From assembly GCA_964583765.1 (NCBI GenBank), contig CAZOWW010000146.1, forward strand, positions 1 to 13,237: 13,237 nt of DNA. The letters are read 5' to 3'. This DNA comes from CAZOWW01 sp964583765 (GTDB taxonomy: Bacteria; Actinomycetota; Actinomycetes; Actinomycetales; Kineosporiaceae). Below the pieces are notes generated by a model, which saw nothing but the letters and a program-made list of their open reading frames with translations, was not told the origin of the DNA and made no database searches. Made by a program: the position numbers and the translations under genes. Shown in pieces: positions 7,462 to 13,237 of the stretch (position 1 is the stretch's first letter; the number at the start of each line of letters is the position of its first letter).

Positions 7462-8091
7462 TCAGGGCGCCTCGCGCAGGTGCTGCAAGGTCGTGCGGAC
7501 GGCGCGTTCCAGTTCCGCACGCAACCGCTCGGGGTGGTCAGCGAGACCGGCGGATCGAGCGGGATCGGCGAAGATCGCGGCGATCGTCGACACGAGTACC
7601 CCGACCAGGGCCCCGGCGAGGGCGGATGCCACGACGGGATCGAGTTCCGCGGGGTAGGCCGCGAGCAACCCGTCGGCGAGATTGCGCTGACCCGAGACGA
7701 CCTCGCGGAGCGCGTGGGCCTGGAGCCCGGGCGTGCGCAGGATGAGTTCGGCGCGTACCCGTTGCGGCTGTCCCAGAAGATCGGTGTCCGCGCTGAGGAC
7801 GGAGTCGAACGCCCGGAGGAGCAACTGGACCGGGCGTTCCCCGGGCAGGGGTTCGCTGAGCACGTCGCCGGAGATCTGCAACTTCAGTGGAGTGTCCGCG
7901 AAGAGGATCTCCTCCTTGCTTGCGAAGTAGCTGAAGAAGGTTCGCGGTGAGACATCGGCCGCCGCCGCGAGCTCCGCGATGGTGGTCTCCTCGTACCCCT
8001 TCGTGCTGAACAGGGCCATCGCGGCGTCGACGAGCGCCTGCCTGGTCCGTTGCTTCTTGCGTTCACGCAGGCCTGCCCCGGTCGTCGTCAT
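7462..8091 (-). CDS. TetR-family repressor, probably of the divergent MMPL gene
   Basis: This 209-residue protein has the TetR helix-turn-helix at about residues 12-60 (ADVSPRTFFSYF) and a helical C-terminal domain with the same AAYPAELDPV segment as its paralog at 2012-2635 (AAYPEQVDPV). It starts at ATG 8091 without a Shine-Dalgarno sequence; TATCCT sits six bases upstream, which fits a leaderless mRNA. It is divergent from the MMPL transporter with only 74 bases between the two start codons, the usual arrangement for a local repressor. Its 3' end abuts the MFS relic in the same convergent order as MFS and TetR at 262-2635, so it was probably once partnered with that lost exporter. The ligand is not predictable. 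Confidence 0.9.
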   Translation of the reverse strand: MTTTGAGLRERKKQRTRQALVDAAMALFSTKGYEETTIAELAAAADVSPRTFFSYFASKEEILFADTPLKLQISGDVLSEPLPGERPVQLLLRAFDSVLSADTDLLGQPQRVRAELILRTPGLQAHALREVVSGQRNLADGLLAAYPAELDPVVASALAGALVGVLVSTIAAIFADPARSAGLADHPERLRAELERAVRTTLQHLREAP

Positions 8092-8097
8092 CCGCTC

Positions 8098-8159
8098 AGG
8101 ATAGCGCAGTCAATGCGAGTGTGCAGGCGCTGGAAATTTGCAACGGCTGTCGCTAGGCT
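8098..8159. promoter_or_regulatory. divergent leaderless promoters of TetR and MMPL genes
   Basis: Two TAnnnT hexamers face outward. TATCCT (minus strand, 8098-8103) ends six bases before the TetR ATG at 8091. TAGGCT (plus strand, 8154-8159) ends six bases before the MMPL ATG at 8166. Both genes lack clear ribosome sites. A short inverted repeat AGCGC/GCGCT (8103-8107 and 8127-8131) lies between and overlaps the TetR -10, but it is weak evidence for an operator. Confidence 0.55.
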
Positions 8160-8165
8160 TCGCGT

Positions 8166-10370
8166 ATGGTGAGAATCCTTGAGCGTTGGGGGCAAACGGC
8201 CGCCCGCCACCCCGTTCTGACGATCCTGGGGTGGGTCATCGCTGTCGTCGCGTTGCTGGGCGTCGCATCCGCCAGTGGTGGCGCCTTCGTGAACGAGTTC
8301 CGTGTGCCGGGGGCGGAGTCCCAGAAGGCCGTCGACCTGGCCCAGAAGCACTACCCCGAGGTGGGTGCTGCCAGCGCCGACGTCGTCTGGCACACCACGA
8401 GCGGGACACTGCGTGATCCTGCGCATGCGGCCGCGATCGAGGCCGTTGTCGCTGAGTTCGCCCATCAGCCGGACGTGCGCTCGGCCGGCAATCCCCTCAC
8501 CGATCCGGGCGCCTCGATCAGCCAGGACGGCCGGACCGCCGTCACGCAGGTCCAGTACTCCAAGGACCTCGCGGACCTGACCGCCACCGCGGCGACGCGG
8601 CTCGAGGACGCCGGGAAGAAGGCGGCCGCTGCCGGGGTTCAGGTCGACTTCCGTGGCCTCGTCATCGAGCTCGCCTCGACCCCGGAGACCAGCGGGACCG
8701 AGCTCCTCGGCGTGGCCGCCGCTCTGCTGATCCTCCTGATCGCGTTCGGCTCCGTGGTCGCGGCCGGGCTGCCCATCATCGTGGCCATCACCGGCCTGAT
8801 CGCGGGCACCGCCCTCGTGCTCATCGCGGCGGCCGGGATGGACATCCCGCCGATCGCGCCGATCGTGGCTGTCATGCTGGGTCTCGGGGCGGGCATCGAT
8901 TACGCCCTGTTCGTGGTCACCCGGTTCCGGAGTTTCCTGGCGGGCGGGCTGCCGAAGGACGAAGCGGTCGGGCGGGCCCTCGCGACCGCGGGACACGCTG
9001 TCCTGTTCGCCGGGGGGACGGTCGTCGCGGCCATCCTCAGCCTGCTGCTCATCGGCATCCCCTTCATCGGCGGCGTCGGCATTGCCGCGGCACTCACCGT
9101 GGTGATGACGATGATCGCCGCCCTGACCCTGCTCCCCGCGGTGCTCGGTCTGCTCGGGAGCCGGGTCAACGCGCTCCGGGTGGGCCGCCGCGGGGTGCCC
9201 GGCGCCGTGGTCACCCGAACGGGAGCCCTGCTGGAGATCGGTCGCTGGGGCCGCTGGGCCCGGCACGTCGCCCAGCGCCGCTACCTGTACACCCTGGTCA
9301 GCCTCGGCATGCTGCTCGTGCTCTCCGTCCCGGCGTTGAGTCTGCGGATCGGTACGCCGGACGAGGGGAACCTGCCCACGAGTGCCACCCAGCGTCGCGC
9401 CTACGACGCGGTGAGCCAGGCCTTCGGCCCGGGGGCCAACGCGCCCTTCCTGGTCGTCGCGGATCTCGCAAGCAAGGCGGGGGACGACCAGGTGCTGACC
9501 CGGCTGTCCGACCGGCTGAAGGCCGATCACGAGGTGGCCGCCGTCACCCCGGCGCAGCGCAGTGCCGACGGCGAGGTGGCGATGCTCACGGTGGTGCCCC
9601 GGCACGCGCCGCAGGACGCCGAGGTCAGCGATCTGCTGCACCGCATCCGCGACGACGTGGTCCCGGCTGCCGTGGCCGGCTCCGACACCCACGTGTATGT
9701 GGGCGGCACGACCGGGTACTACCGGGATCTCGACGACGCGGTCGGATCGCGATTGCCGTGGATGGTGCCCGCGGTGCTGATCGCGGCGGCCCTGCTGCTC
9801 CTGGCCATGTTCCGTGCGCCGTTGATCGCGCTGCAGGCCGCGGTGATGAACCTGCTGTCGATCGGCGCCTCGTTCGGGGTGATCGTGGCGATCTTCCAGT
9901 GGGGATGGGGACGTTCCCTCATCGGTATTCACCAGGATCTTCCGGTCAACTCTATGGTGCCGATGGTCTTGTTCGCCGTGCTCTTCGGGCTCTCGATGGA
10001 CTACGAGGTGTTCCTGCTCTCCGCGATCAAGGAGGAGTACGACCTCGCGGGCGATCCGCAGGAGGCGATGCAGCGCGGCGTGGACAGCACGGCCCGGGTC
10101 ATCACCGCCGCGGCCGCCATCATGGCGGTGGTCTTCCTCTCCTTCGTCCCGATCAACGATGTCAGCACCAAGATGATGGGGATCGGCCTGGCCACCGCGG
10201 TGTTCGTGGACGTCACGCTGATCCGGCTGATGCTGGCGCCCGCGGTGATGAGCATCCTCGGCCGCGCGGCGTGGGCGGGATCGGACCGTCGACGCGGATC
10301 GCACGGCGGCTCCGCGGCGCCGGAGCGGTCGCTGCCCAGGGCTGACCGGAGCCCGACCGCGGCGGGCTGA
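8166..10370 (+). CDS. MMPL-family (RND superfamily) membrane transporter
   Basis: This 734-residue inner-membrane transporter has the MMPL two-half layout: helix 1 (about 17-38), a porter-like outside domain to about 175, and five helices to about 330. A second such half follows, with helix 7 near 378-396, an outside domain to about 535 and five helices to about 690, then a charged tail. The Asp-Tyr pairs expected for the proton relay in MmpL-type pumps are present in both halves: D245-Y246 (GAGIDYALF) and D612-Y613 (GLSMDYEVF). Proteins of this type export lipids, siderophores or, in antibiotic clusters, hydrophobic products. Here it is a candidate second exporter of the polyketide, controlled by the divergent TetR. 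Translation is probably leaderless from ATG 8166. Confidence 0.93.
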   Translation: MVRILERWGQTAARHPVLTILGWVIAVVALLGVASASGGAFVNEFRVPGAESQKAVDLAQKHYPEVGAASADVVWHTTSGTLRDPAHAAAIEAVVAEFAHQPDVRSAGNPLTDPGASISQDGRTAVTQVQYSKDLADLTATAATRLEDAGKKAAAAGVQVDFRGLVIELASTPETSGTELLGVAAALLILLIAFGSVVAAGLPIIVAITGLIAGTALVLIAAAGMDIPPIAPIVAVMLGLGAGIDYALFVVTRFRSFLAGGLPKDEAVGRALATAGHAVLFAGGTVVAAILSLLLIGIPFIGGVGIAAALTVVMTMIAALTLLPAVLGLLGSRVNALRVGRRGVPGAVVTRTGALLEIGRWGRWARHVAQRRYLYTLVSLGMLLVLSVPALSLRIGTPDEGNLPTSATQRRAYDAVSQAFGPGANAPFLVVADLASKAGDDQVLTRLSDRLKADHEVAAVTPAQRSADGEVAMLTVVPRHAPQDAEVSDLLHRIRDDVVPAAVAGSDTHVYVGGTTGYYRDLDDAVGSRLPWMVPAVLIAAALLLLAMFRAPLIALQAAVMNLLSIGASFGVIVAIFQWGWGRSLIGIHQDLPVNSMVPMVLFAVLFGLSMDYEVFLLSAIKEEYDLAGDPQEAMQRGVDSTARVITAAAAIMAVVFLSFVPINDVSTKMMGIGLATAVFVDVTLIRLMLAPAVMSILGRAAWAGSDRRRGSHGGSAAPERSLPRADRSPTAAG

Positions 10371-10416
10371 TTCCGGGCGAGGATCTGCCGGGCTTCGGTC
10401 GAAGCACACGAACGAG

Positions 10417-10452
10417 GACGGCCTCCGGGGAGGGAACTCCCCGGAGGCCGTC
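10417..10452. terminator. strong 16-bp hairpin with GGAA tetraloop
   Basis: The arm 10417-10432 pairs perfectly with 10437-10452, leaving GGAA (a GNRA-type tetraloop) at 10433-10436. It begins 46 bases after the MMPL stop and lies beyond the end of the convergent barrel-protein gene, so it probably ends transcripts from both sides. No T tract follows. Confidence 0.85.
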
Positions 10453-10463
10453 GCCCTGTGGCT

Positions 10464-10505
10464 TCAGGAGCCTGTGGTTCTCAGGAGCCTGTGGTTCTCA
10501 GGAGC
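10464..10505. repeat. 17-bp tandem repeat abutting a stop codon
   Basis: The unit TCAGGAGCCTGTGGTTC occurs at 10464-10480 and 10481-10497. A third, partial copy, TCAGGAGC, occupies 10498-10505. The TCA of that third copy is the TGA stop of the minus-strand barrel gene. The expansion therefore starts exactly at the gene's end and puts a TGA at the start of each unit on the minus strand, in successive frames. Confidence 0.9.
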
Positions 10506-10998
10506 AGAGCATCAGCTGGGAGTTGTAGATCCCGTCGACAGCCGTCGCCTGGAACGTGCGGAAGCCGGTCATGCCCCGGTAACGTCCGCTGATCCCGACG
10601 GCGGGGATCGAGATCTTCTCCCCGGTGAGGAGCGCGTTGCCGTCCGTCAGGCCGGCCTCCTTCACGGCACCATCCTTGAAGGTGTCGGTGTTCCACTGGT
10701 AGACGAGGAGCGTGGTGCCGTCCGCGAAGTCGACCCGGCTGCCGCCGACGGCGTCGGCCAGAACCTCGCCGCTCTGGCTGATCAACTGGTTGTGCCACTT
10801 TCCGAGGTCCCCGACGGTGTAGCCGGCGGGCGGGACGTCGGTGAATCCGGCGTCGATCACCTTCTCGGTGAGGTTGTCATAGGTGGCGCAGCGGTGCTGG
10901 CGGGGGGCCGGGGAGGCGTCGGCGGGCATCATGCCGGCCACGGAGGTGGCGACGGCGAGCACGGCCGCCGATCCCAGTTTCAGGTTAGTTCGGCGCAT
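10498..10998 (-). CDS. secreted AOC-barrel-like protein, candidate AbyU/PyrI4-type cyclase
   Basis: This 166-residue protein starts at ATG 10998 with AAGGA five bases upstream; the longer opening to 11088 has no ribosome site. Residues 1-30 look like a Sec signal (RRTNLK, a hydrophobic stretch LGSAAVLAVATSVAG, then PADASPA). The mature part is beta-rich. It contains GDLGKW (63-68) and GISGRYRGMTGFRTF (135-149), which closely resembles the GVSGRY-x-G-x-TGFR segment I recall from the spirotetronate [4+2] cyclase AbyU, an allene-oxide-cyclase-like barrel. Cys37 and Cys165 could form a disulfide after export. Its place beside a TE-less PKS and a flavoprotein supports a cyclisation role. The signal peptide is odd for a pathway cyclase. 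Alternatively it is an exported barrel protein of unknown role. Confidence 0.65.
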   Translation of the reverse strand: MRRTNLKLGSAAVLAVATSVAGMMPADASPAPRQHRCATYDNLTEKVIDAGFTDVPPAGYTVGDLGKWHNQLISQSGEVLADAVGGSRVDFADGTTLLVYQWNTDTFKDGAVKEAGLTDGNALLTGEKISIPAVGISGRYRGMTGFRTFQATAVDGIYNSQLMLCS

Positions 10999-11148
10999 GG
11001 GATTCCTTGTCTGGTTGGTCCCCGAGTGACACAGTACGAAATGATTCTGGGAACGCCCGCTTAAGTCGTGCTTGCCCGCACGGCGCACCGGTCGTGCGGC
11101 TGTCCGGTACCTGGTCGTCGATCCCCGCGTCTTCCGGTCGGGACACGG

Positions 11149-11188
11149 CGAGGGCGGCCCTCCCGGATGTTCGGAAGGGCCGCCCTCG
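11149..11188 (-). terminator. hairpin between flavoprotein and barrel genes
   Basis: CGAGGGCGGCCCT (11149-11161) pairs perfectly with 11176-11188 over 13 bp, with a 14-base loop. It lies 15 bases past the flavoprotein stop. It suggests that the PKS-flavoprotein transcript ends here and that the barrel gene has its own promoter in about 11000-11148, although I could not pick a convincing -35/-10 pair there. Confidence 0.7.
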
Positions 11189-11202
11189 GTCGGCGGGCGC
11201 TG

Positions 11203-12648
11203 TCAGGTCGTCCGTGGGTCCCCGAACCACGTGTGGAGCGCGGTGGCGAGGCGCTTCTCGTCGTCGCCCGCCCAGGCGACGTAACCGTCCGGCCGCACGA
11301 GGAGTGCGGGTACGTCGAGGTCCGCCGTCGGGCGTGCCCTGACGACGTCCAGCCGGTGCTTCCACGCGGACAGGTGGGCGAACCGGTCTCCCTCGGACAG
11401 GTCGAGGAACACCCCGCGAGGGGAGCCCATCAGGTCGCCGGTGTTCTTCGCCGTGCCGTCCAGGATGTCCAGGGGGAGATGTCCCAGTCGGTGGCCCACG
11501 AGACCTCCGCCCGCCCCACGCCCCGGGAACGGGTACTCGATGTCGGTCGCCCAGGTCGCCAGCCTGCGGTTCACCTCCTCGATGTCCACCAGTTCCTGGA
11601 AGACCTCGCGCAGAGCGGTCACCTTGTCCAGGGGGTGCATGAGCGCCATCTGCGCCTGCGACAACTGGCAGGCCCGATAGCCGGCGAGGTGGCGTTCACG
11701 GTGATAGGAATCGAGCAACTCCGGCGGCGCCCAACCGCCCACCGCGGCGGCGAGTTTCCAGGCGAGGTTGAGGGCGTCGGTGAGCGCGGTGTTGAGGCCG
11801 TGGCTGGCTGTCGGGACGTAGAAGTGCGCGGCCTCCCCGGCGAGGAAGACCCGGCCGGCCCGGAAGCTGTCCGCGAGCTGGGTCGTCCCGGTGTAGCGGC
11901 GGACCCAGAGCATCTCGCCGACCTCACCCGTGCTCTTCCCGGTGATCCGCTCCAGGCTTCCGAGCAGTTCCTCGCGGGTGGGTGGCTGCGAGTCGGGCGG
12001 AGCCTCGACGTCGAACTGCAGGGTCTGCAGGCGCCACGGGCCGTCGCCCGAGGGCAGCATCCCGAAGACGCCACCCTGGACGACGCCCGCGTCGAACTCG
12101 CCGTCGTAGGAGGCGAAGTCGCCGAGCAGCCCGTACCAGGACTTGCCCGCGACAGTCAGCGGGATGTCCGCCAGCTTCCGGACGGTGCTGTTCGGCCCGT
12201 CGCAGCCCACGAGGTACTCGCCCTCGAGCTCGTAGTCGCCGTCGGGGGAACTGATCTGAACCCTGACCCCGGCGTCGTCCTGGGAGAAGCCGGTGACCGT
12301 GTGCCCCCAGCGGACATCGGCGCCGAGACCGACGGCGTGCCGTTCCAGGACCCGCTCGATCTCCGTCTGGGAGACGAGCAGGTTGTACTCGGTGTCGAGT
12401 TTACTGAGATCCAACCAGATCATGCCGAAATGCACACCCGGCCACCGGTTCGGCGCACCGAGCTCGTCCAACATTCCACGCTCGCCGAAGATCTCGACGA
12501 GACGGGCGTGGAACGTTCCCACGCGCAGGTCGTCGTAATGGCCCGGGCGCTGCTCGAGGACGACGGCCTTCAGTCCGGCGCGCGCGAGTTCCAGCGCGAG
12601 CATCAGACCGACCGGCCCGCCGCCCGCGATGATGGCGGGGTGTTTCAT
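11203..12648 (-). CDS. class A FAD-dependent monooxygenase fold, candidate PyrE3-like [4+2] cyclase
   Basis: This 481-residue flavoprotein of the PHBH/aromatic-polyketide hydroxylase fold has GGGPVG near residues 9-14 with Glu32 for the FAD ribose, the DG motif CDGPNSTVRK (149-158), and a third FAD motif reading GEAAH (271-275) followed by ASHGLNTALTDALNLAWK. A thioredoxin-like C-terminal domain follows (about 395-481). I start at ATG 12648, which has GAGGAG seven bases upstream. The GTG at 12675 overlaps the PKS stop but lacks a ribosome site. It follows the PKS by 23 bases, so they are probably cotranscribed. PyrE3, the decalin-forming cyclase of pyrroindomycin, uses this fold without redox chemistry, and the altered GD motif and neighbours make that role attractive. 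An ordinary hydroxylase or epoxidase remains possible. Confidence 0.85.
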   Translation of the reverse strand: MKHPAIIAGGGPVGLMLALELARAGLKAVVLEQRPGHYDDLRVGTFHARLVEIFGERGMLDELGAPNRWPGVHFGMIWLDLSKLDTEYNLLVSQTEIERVLERHAVGLGADVRWGHTVTGFSQDDAGVRVQISSPDGDYELEGEYLVGCDGPNSTVRKLADIPLTVAGKSWYGLLGDFASYDGEFDAGVVQGGVFGMLPSGDGPWRLQTLQFDVEAPPDSQPPTREELLGSLERITGKSTGEVGEMLWVRRYTGTTQLADSFRAGRVFLAGEAAHFYVPTASHGLNTALTDALNLAWKLAAAVGGWAPPELLDSYHRERHLAGYRACQLSQAQMALMHPLDKVTALREVFQELVDIEEVNRRLATWATDIEYPFPGRGAGGGLVGHRLGHLPLDILDGTAKNTGDLMGSPRGVFLDLSEGDRFAHLSAWKHRLDVVRARPTADLDVPALLVRPDGYVAWAGDDEKRLATALHTWFGDPRTT

Positions 12649-12671
12649 TTCCAGGCTCCTCGCAATTGGGG

Positions 12672-13237
12672 TCACAGGCTGCTGAAGAAGAGGATCTGCA
12701 AGTGTTCGGCCAGTGCCTCCGGGGTCGGGTGGTCGTAGATGGCGACCGGATCGAGTTCCAGTCCGTCGTCCTGCAGCCGCTTGGTCAGTTCCATGGCGGT
12801 CAGCGAGGACATCCCCAGGTCGAGGAAGTCGAGCCCGGTGTCGAGAGGTTCGGTCGGCGCCAGTCCGAGCACGTCCGCGGTGTAGCGGCGGACGGCGGTC
12901 AGCAGGACCGGCCCCACCTCTTCCGGTGGGAGGGCGGTGAGCCGCTCCCGCAACCCGACCGCGACCTCACCGGGATCGGTCTCCGGCTCTGCCTCTTCTT
13001 CCTGCGGCGGGAACTGGCGGACGTACCAGGTGGCCAGGGCGGGCAGGAGCGCAGCCAGCGCATGTCGCTGCTCGTCGTCGAGACAGAGCAACTCGGTCAG
13101 CCGGTCCCTGTCGTCCCGGGTCACGGCATCCCAGAGAGCGCGGTCGGCCCCGGCGAGGGCGCCGGCGCCCGGACCAGGTGTCATCCAGTAGCGCTGGTGT
13201 TGGAAGGGGTAGGTGGGCAGGTCGGGGGTGGGGTGGG
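12672..13237 (-). CDS. modular type I PKS, C-terminal end (partial): AT end, KR-less linker, ACP, no TE
   Basis: The reading frame is open to the right edge, so 188 C-terminal residues are visible. They begin with HPTPDLPTYPFQHQRYWM, the conserved end of the acyltransferase-linker region, which rules out the internal Met at 13184 as a start. About 60 residues resembling the structural remnant next to ketoreductases follow (LPALATWYVRQ), then an acidic linker with no NADPH-binding GxGxxG. The ACP has LDLGMSSLTAMEL, in which the second Ser (codon 12804-12806) is the phosphopantetheine site; the usual preceding Asp is Ser. The protein ends ten residues after a typical ACP end, with no thioesterase and no long docking helix. 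This is the last module of its protein, leaves the beta-keto group unreduced and needs off-line chain release. Confidence 0.92.
   Translation of the reverse strand, partial: HPTPDLPTYPFQHQRYWMTPGPGAGALAGADRALWDAVTRDDRDRLTELLCLDDEQRHALAALLPALATWYVRQFPPQEEEAEPETDPGEVAVGLRERLTALPPEEVGPVLLTAVRRYTADVLGLAPTEPLDTGLDFLDLGMSSLTAMELTKRLQDDGLELDPVAIYDHPTPEALAEHLQILFFSSL

Noticed and set aside
8088..10409. 773-codon minus-strand open frame opposite the MMPL gene
   Set aside because: Its translation is dominated by His, Asp, Gly, Arg and Glu with no domains, typical of the antisense of a GC-rich membrane protein gene. The plus strand encodes a clear MMPL transporter.
10999..11088. 30-residue upstream extension of the barrel protein
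   Set aside because: It would place charged sequence before a clear signal peptide. The ATG at 10998 has AAGGA at the right spacing.
12649..12675. GTG start of the flavoprotein overlapping the PKS stop (GTGA)
   Set aside because: There is no Shine-Dalgarno before the GTG; ATG 12648 has GAGGAG seven bases upstream and begins directly before the FAD-binding strand.
11068..12738. 556-codon plus-strand open frame opposite the flavoprotein gene
   Set aside because: It is an antisense shadow: no ribosome site or domains, while the minus strand has clear FAD motifs.
13182..13184. Met at 13184 as the start of a stand-alone ACP protein
   Set aside because: The frame continues upstream as PTYPFQHQRYW, the conserved post-AT sequence, so this is an internal residue of a large PKS.
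1..13237. CRISPR arrays, tRNA/rRNA genes, insertion sequence ends, TTA codons
   Set aside because: I looked for repeated spacers, tRNA-like folds, transposase motifs and in-frame TTA leucine codons by eye and found none. A systematic scan could still find something I missed.

Overview
The window is high-GC DNA with strong G/C preference at third codon positions. It has GTG starts, AGGAGG-type ribosome sites and leaderless-type promoters, and I found no in-frame TTA codons in the reading I did. This points to an actinomycete (Streptomyces or a relative). It looks like one flank of a modular type I polyketide gene cluster: regulators and exporters on the left, tailoring genes on the right, and the last module of a polyketide synthase (PKS) running off the right edge.

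Layout: (1) 262-2635 holds a 14-helix DHA2-type MFS exporter and, convergent to it, a TetR regulator. (2) 3264-6092 is a large LAL-type LuxR ATPase regulator behind a long, repeat-rich promoter region. (3) 6167-6988 (minus) is a thioesterase-like alpha/beta hydrolase with Cys in place of the usual nucleophilic Ser (GxCxG). (4) 7200-8091 holds a decayed MFS fragment followed by a second TetR. Both are paralogous to the pair in (1), so an exporter/regulator pair seems to have been duplicated and one exporter lost. (5) 8166-10370 is an MMPL/RND-type transporter transcribed divergently from the second TetR. (6) 10498-13237, all on the minus strand, runs PKS 3' end, then a class A flavoprotein, then a small secreted-looking beta-barrel protein.

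The right-hand block is the most informative part. The PKS ends in a module with no visible ketoreductase core and no thioesterase after its ACP, so it would deliver a beta-keto thioester and needs another release route. Next to it are a flavoprotein of the fold used by the decalin-forming [4+2] cyclase PyrE3, and a barrel protein whose C-terminal half resembles the spiro-forming [4+2] cyclases AbyU/PyrI4. Together these suggest a spirotetronate or spirotetramate pathway (decalin plus spiro ring), with the LAL regulator as probable activator and the MFS and MMPL pumps as self-resistance/export. This product assignment is inference from memory of family sequences, not from a search.

Convergent gene pairs are separated by clear hairpins (1909-1956, 6104-6153, 10417-10452), and a further hairpin (11149-11188) separates the flavoprotein from the barrel gene. 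I saw no tRNA, rRNA, CRISPR array or insertion sequence.
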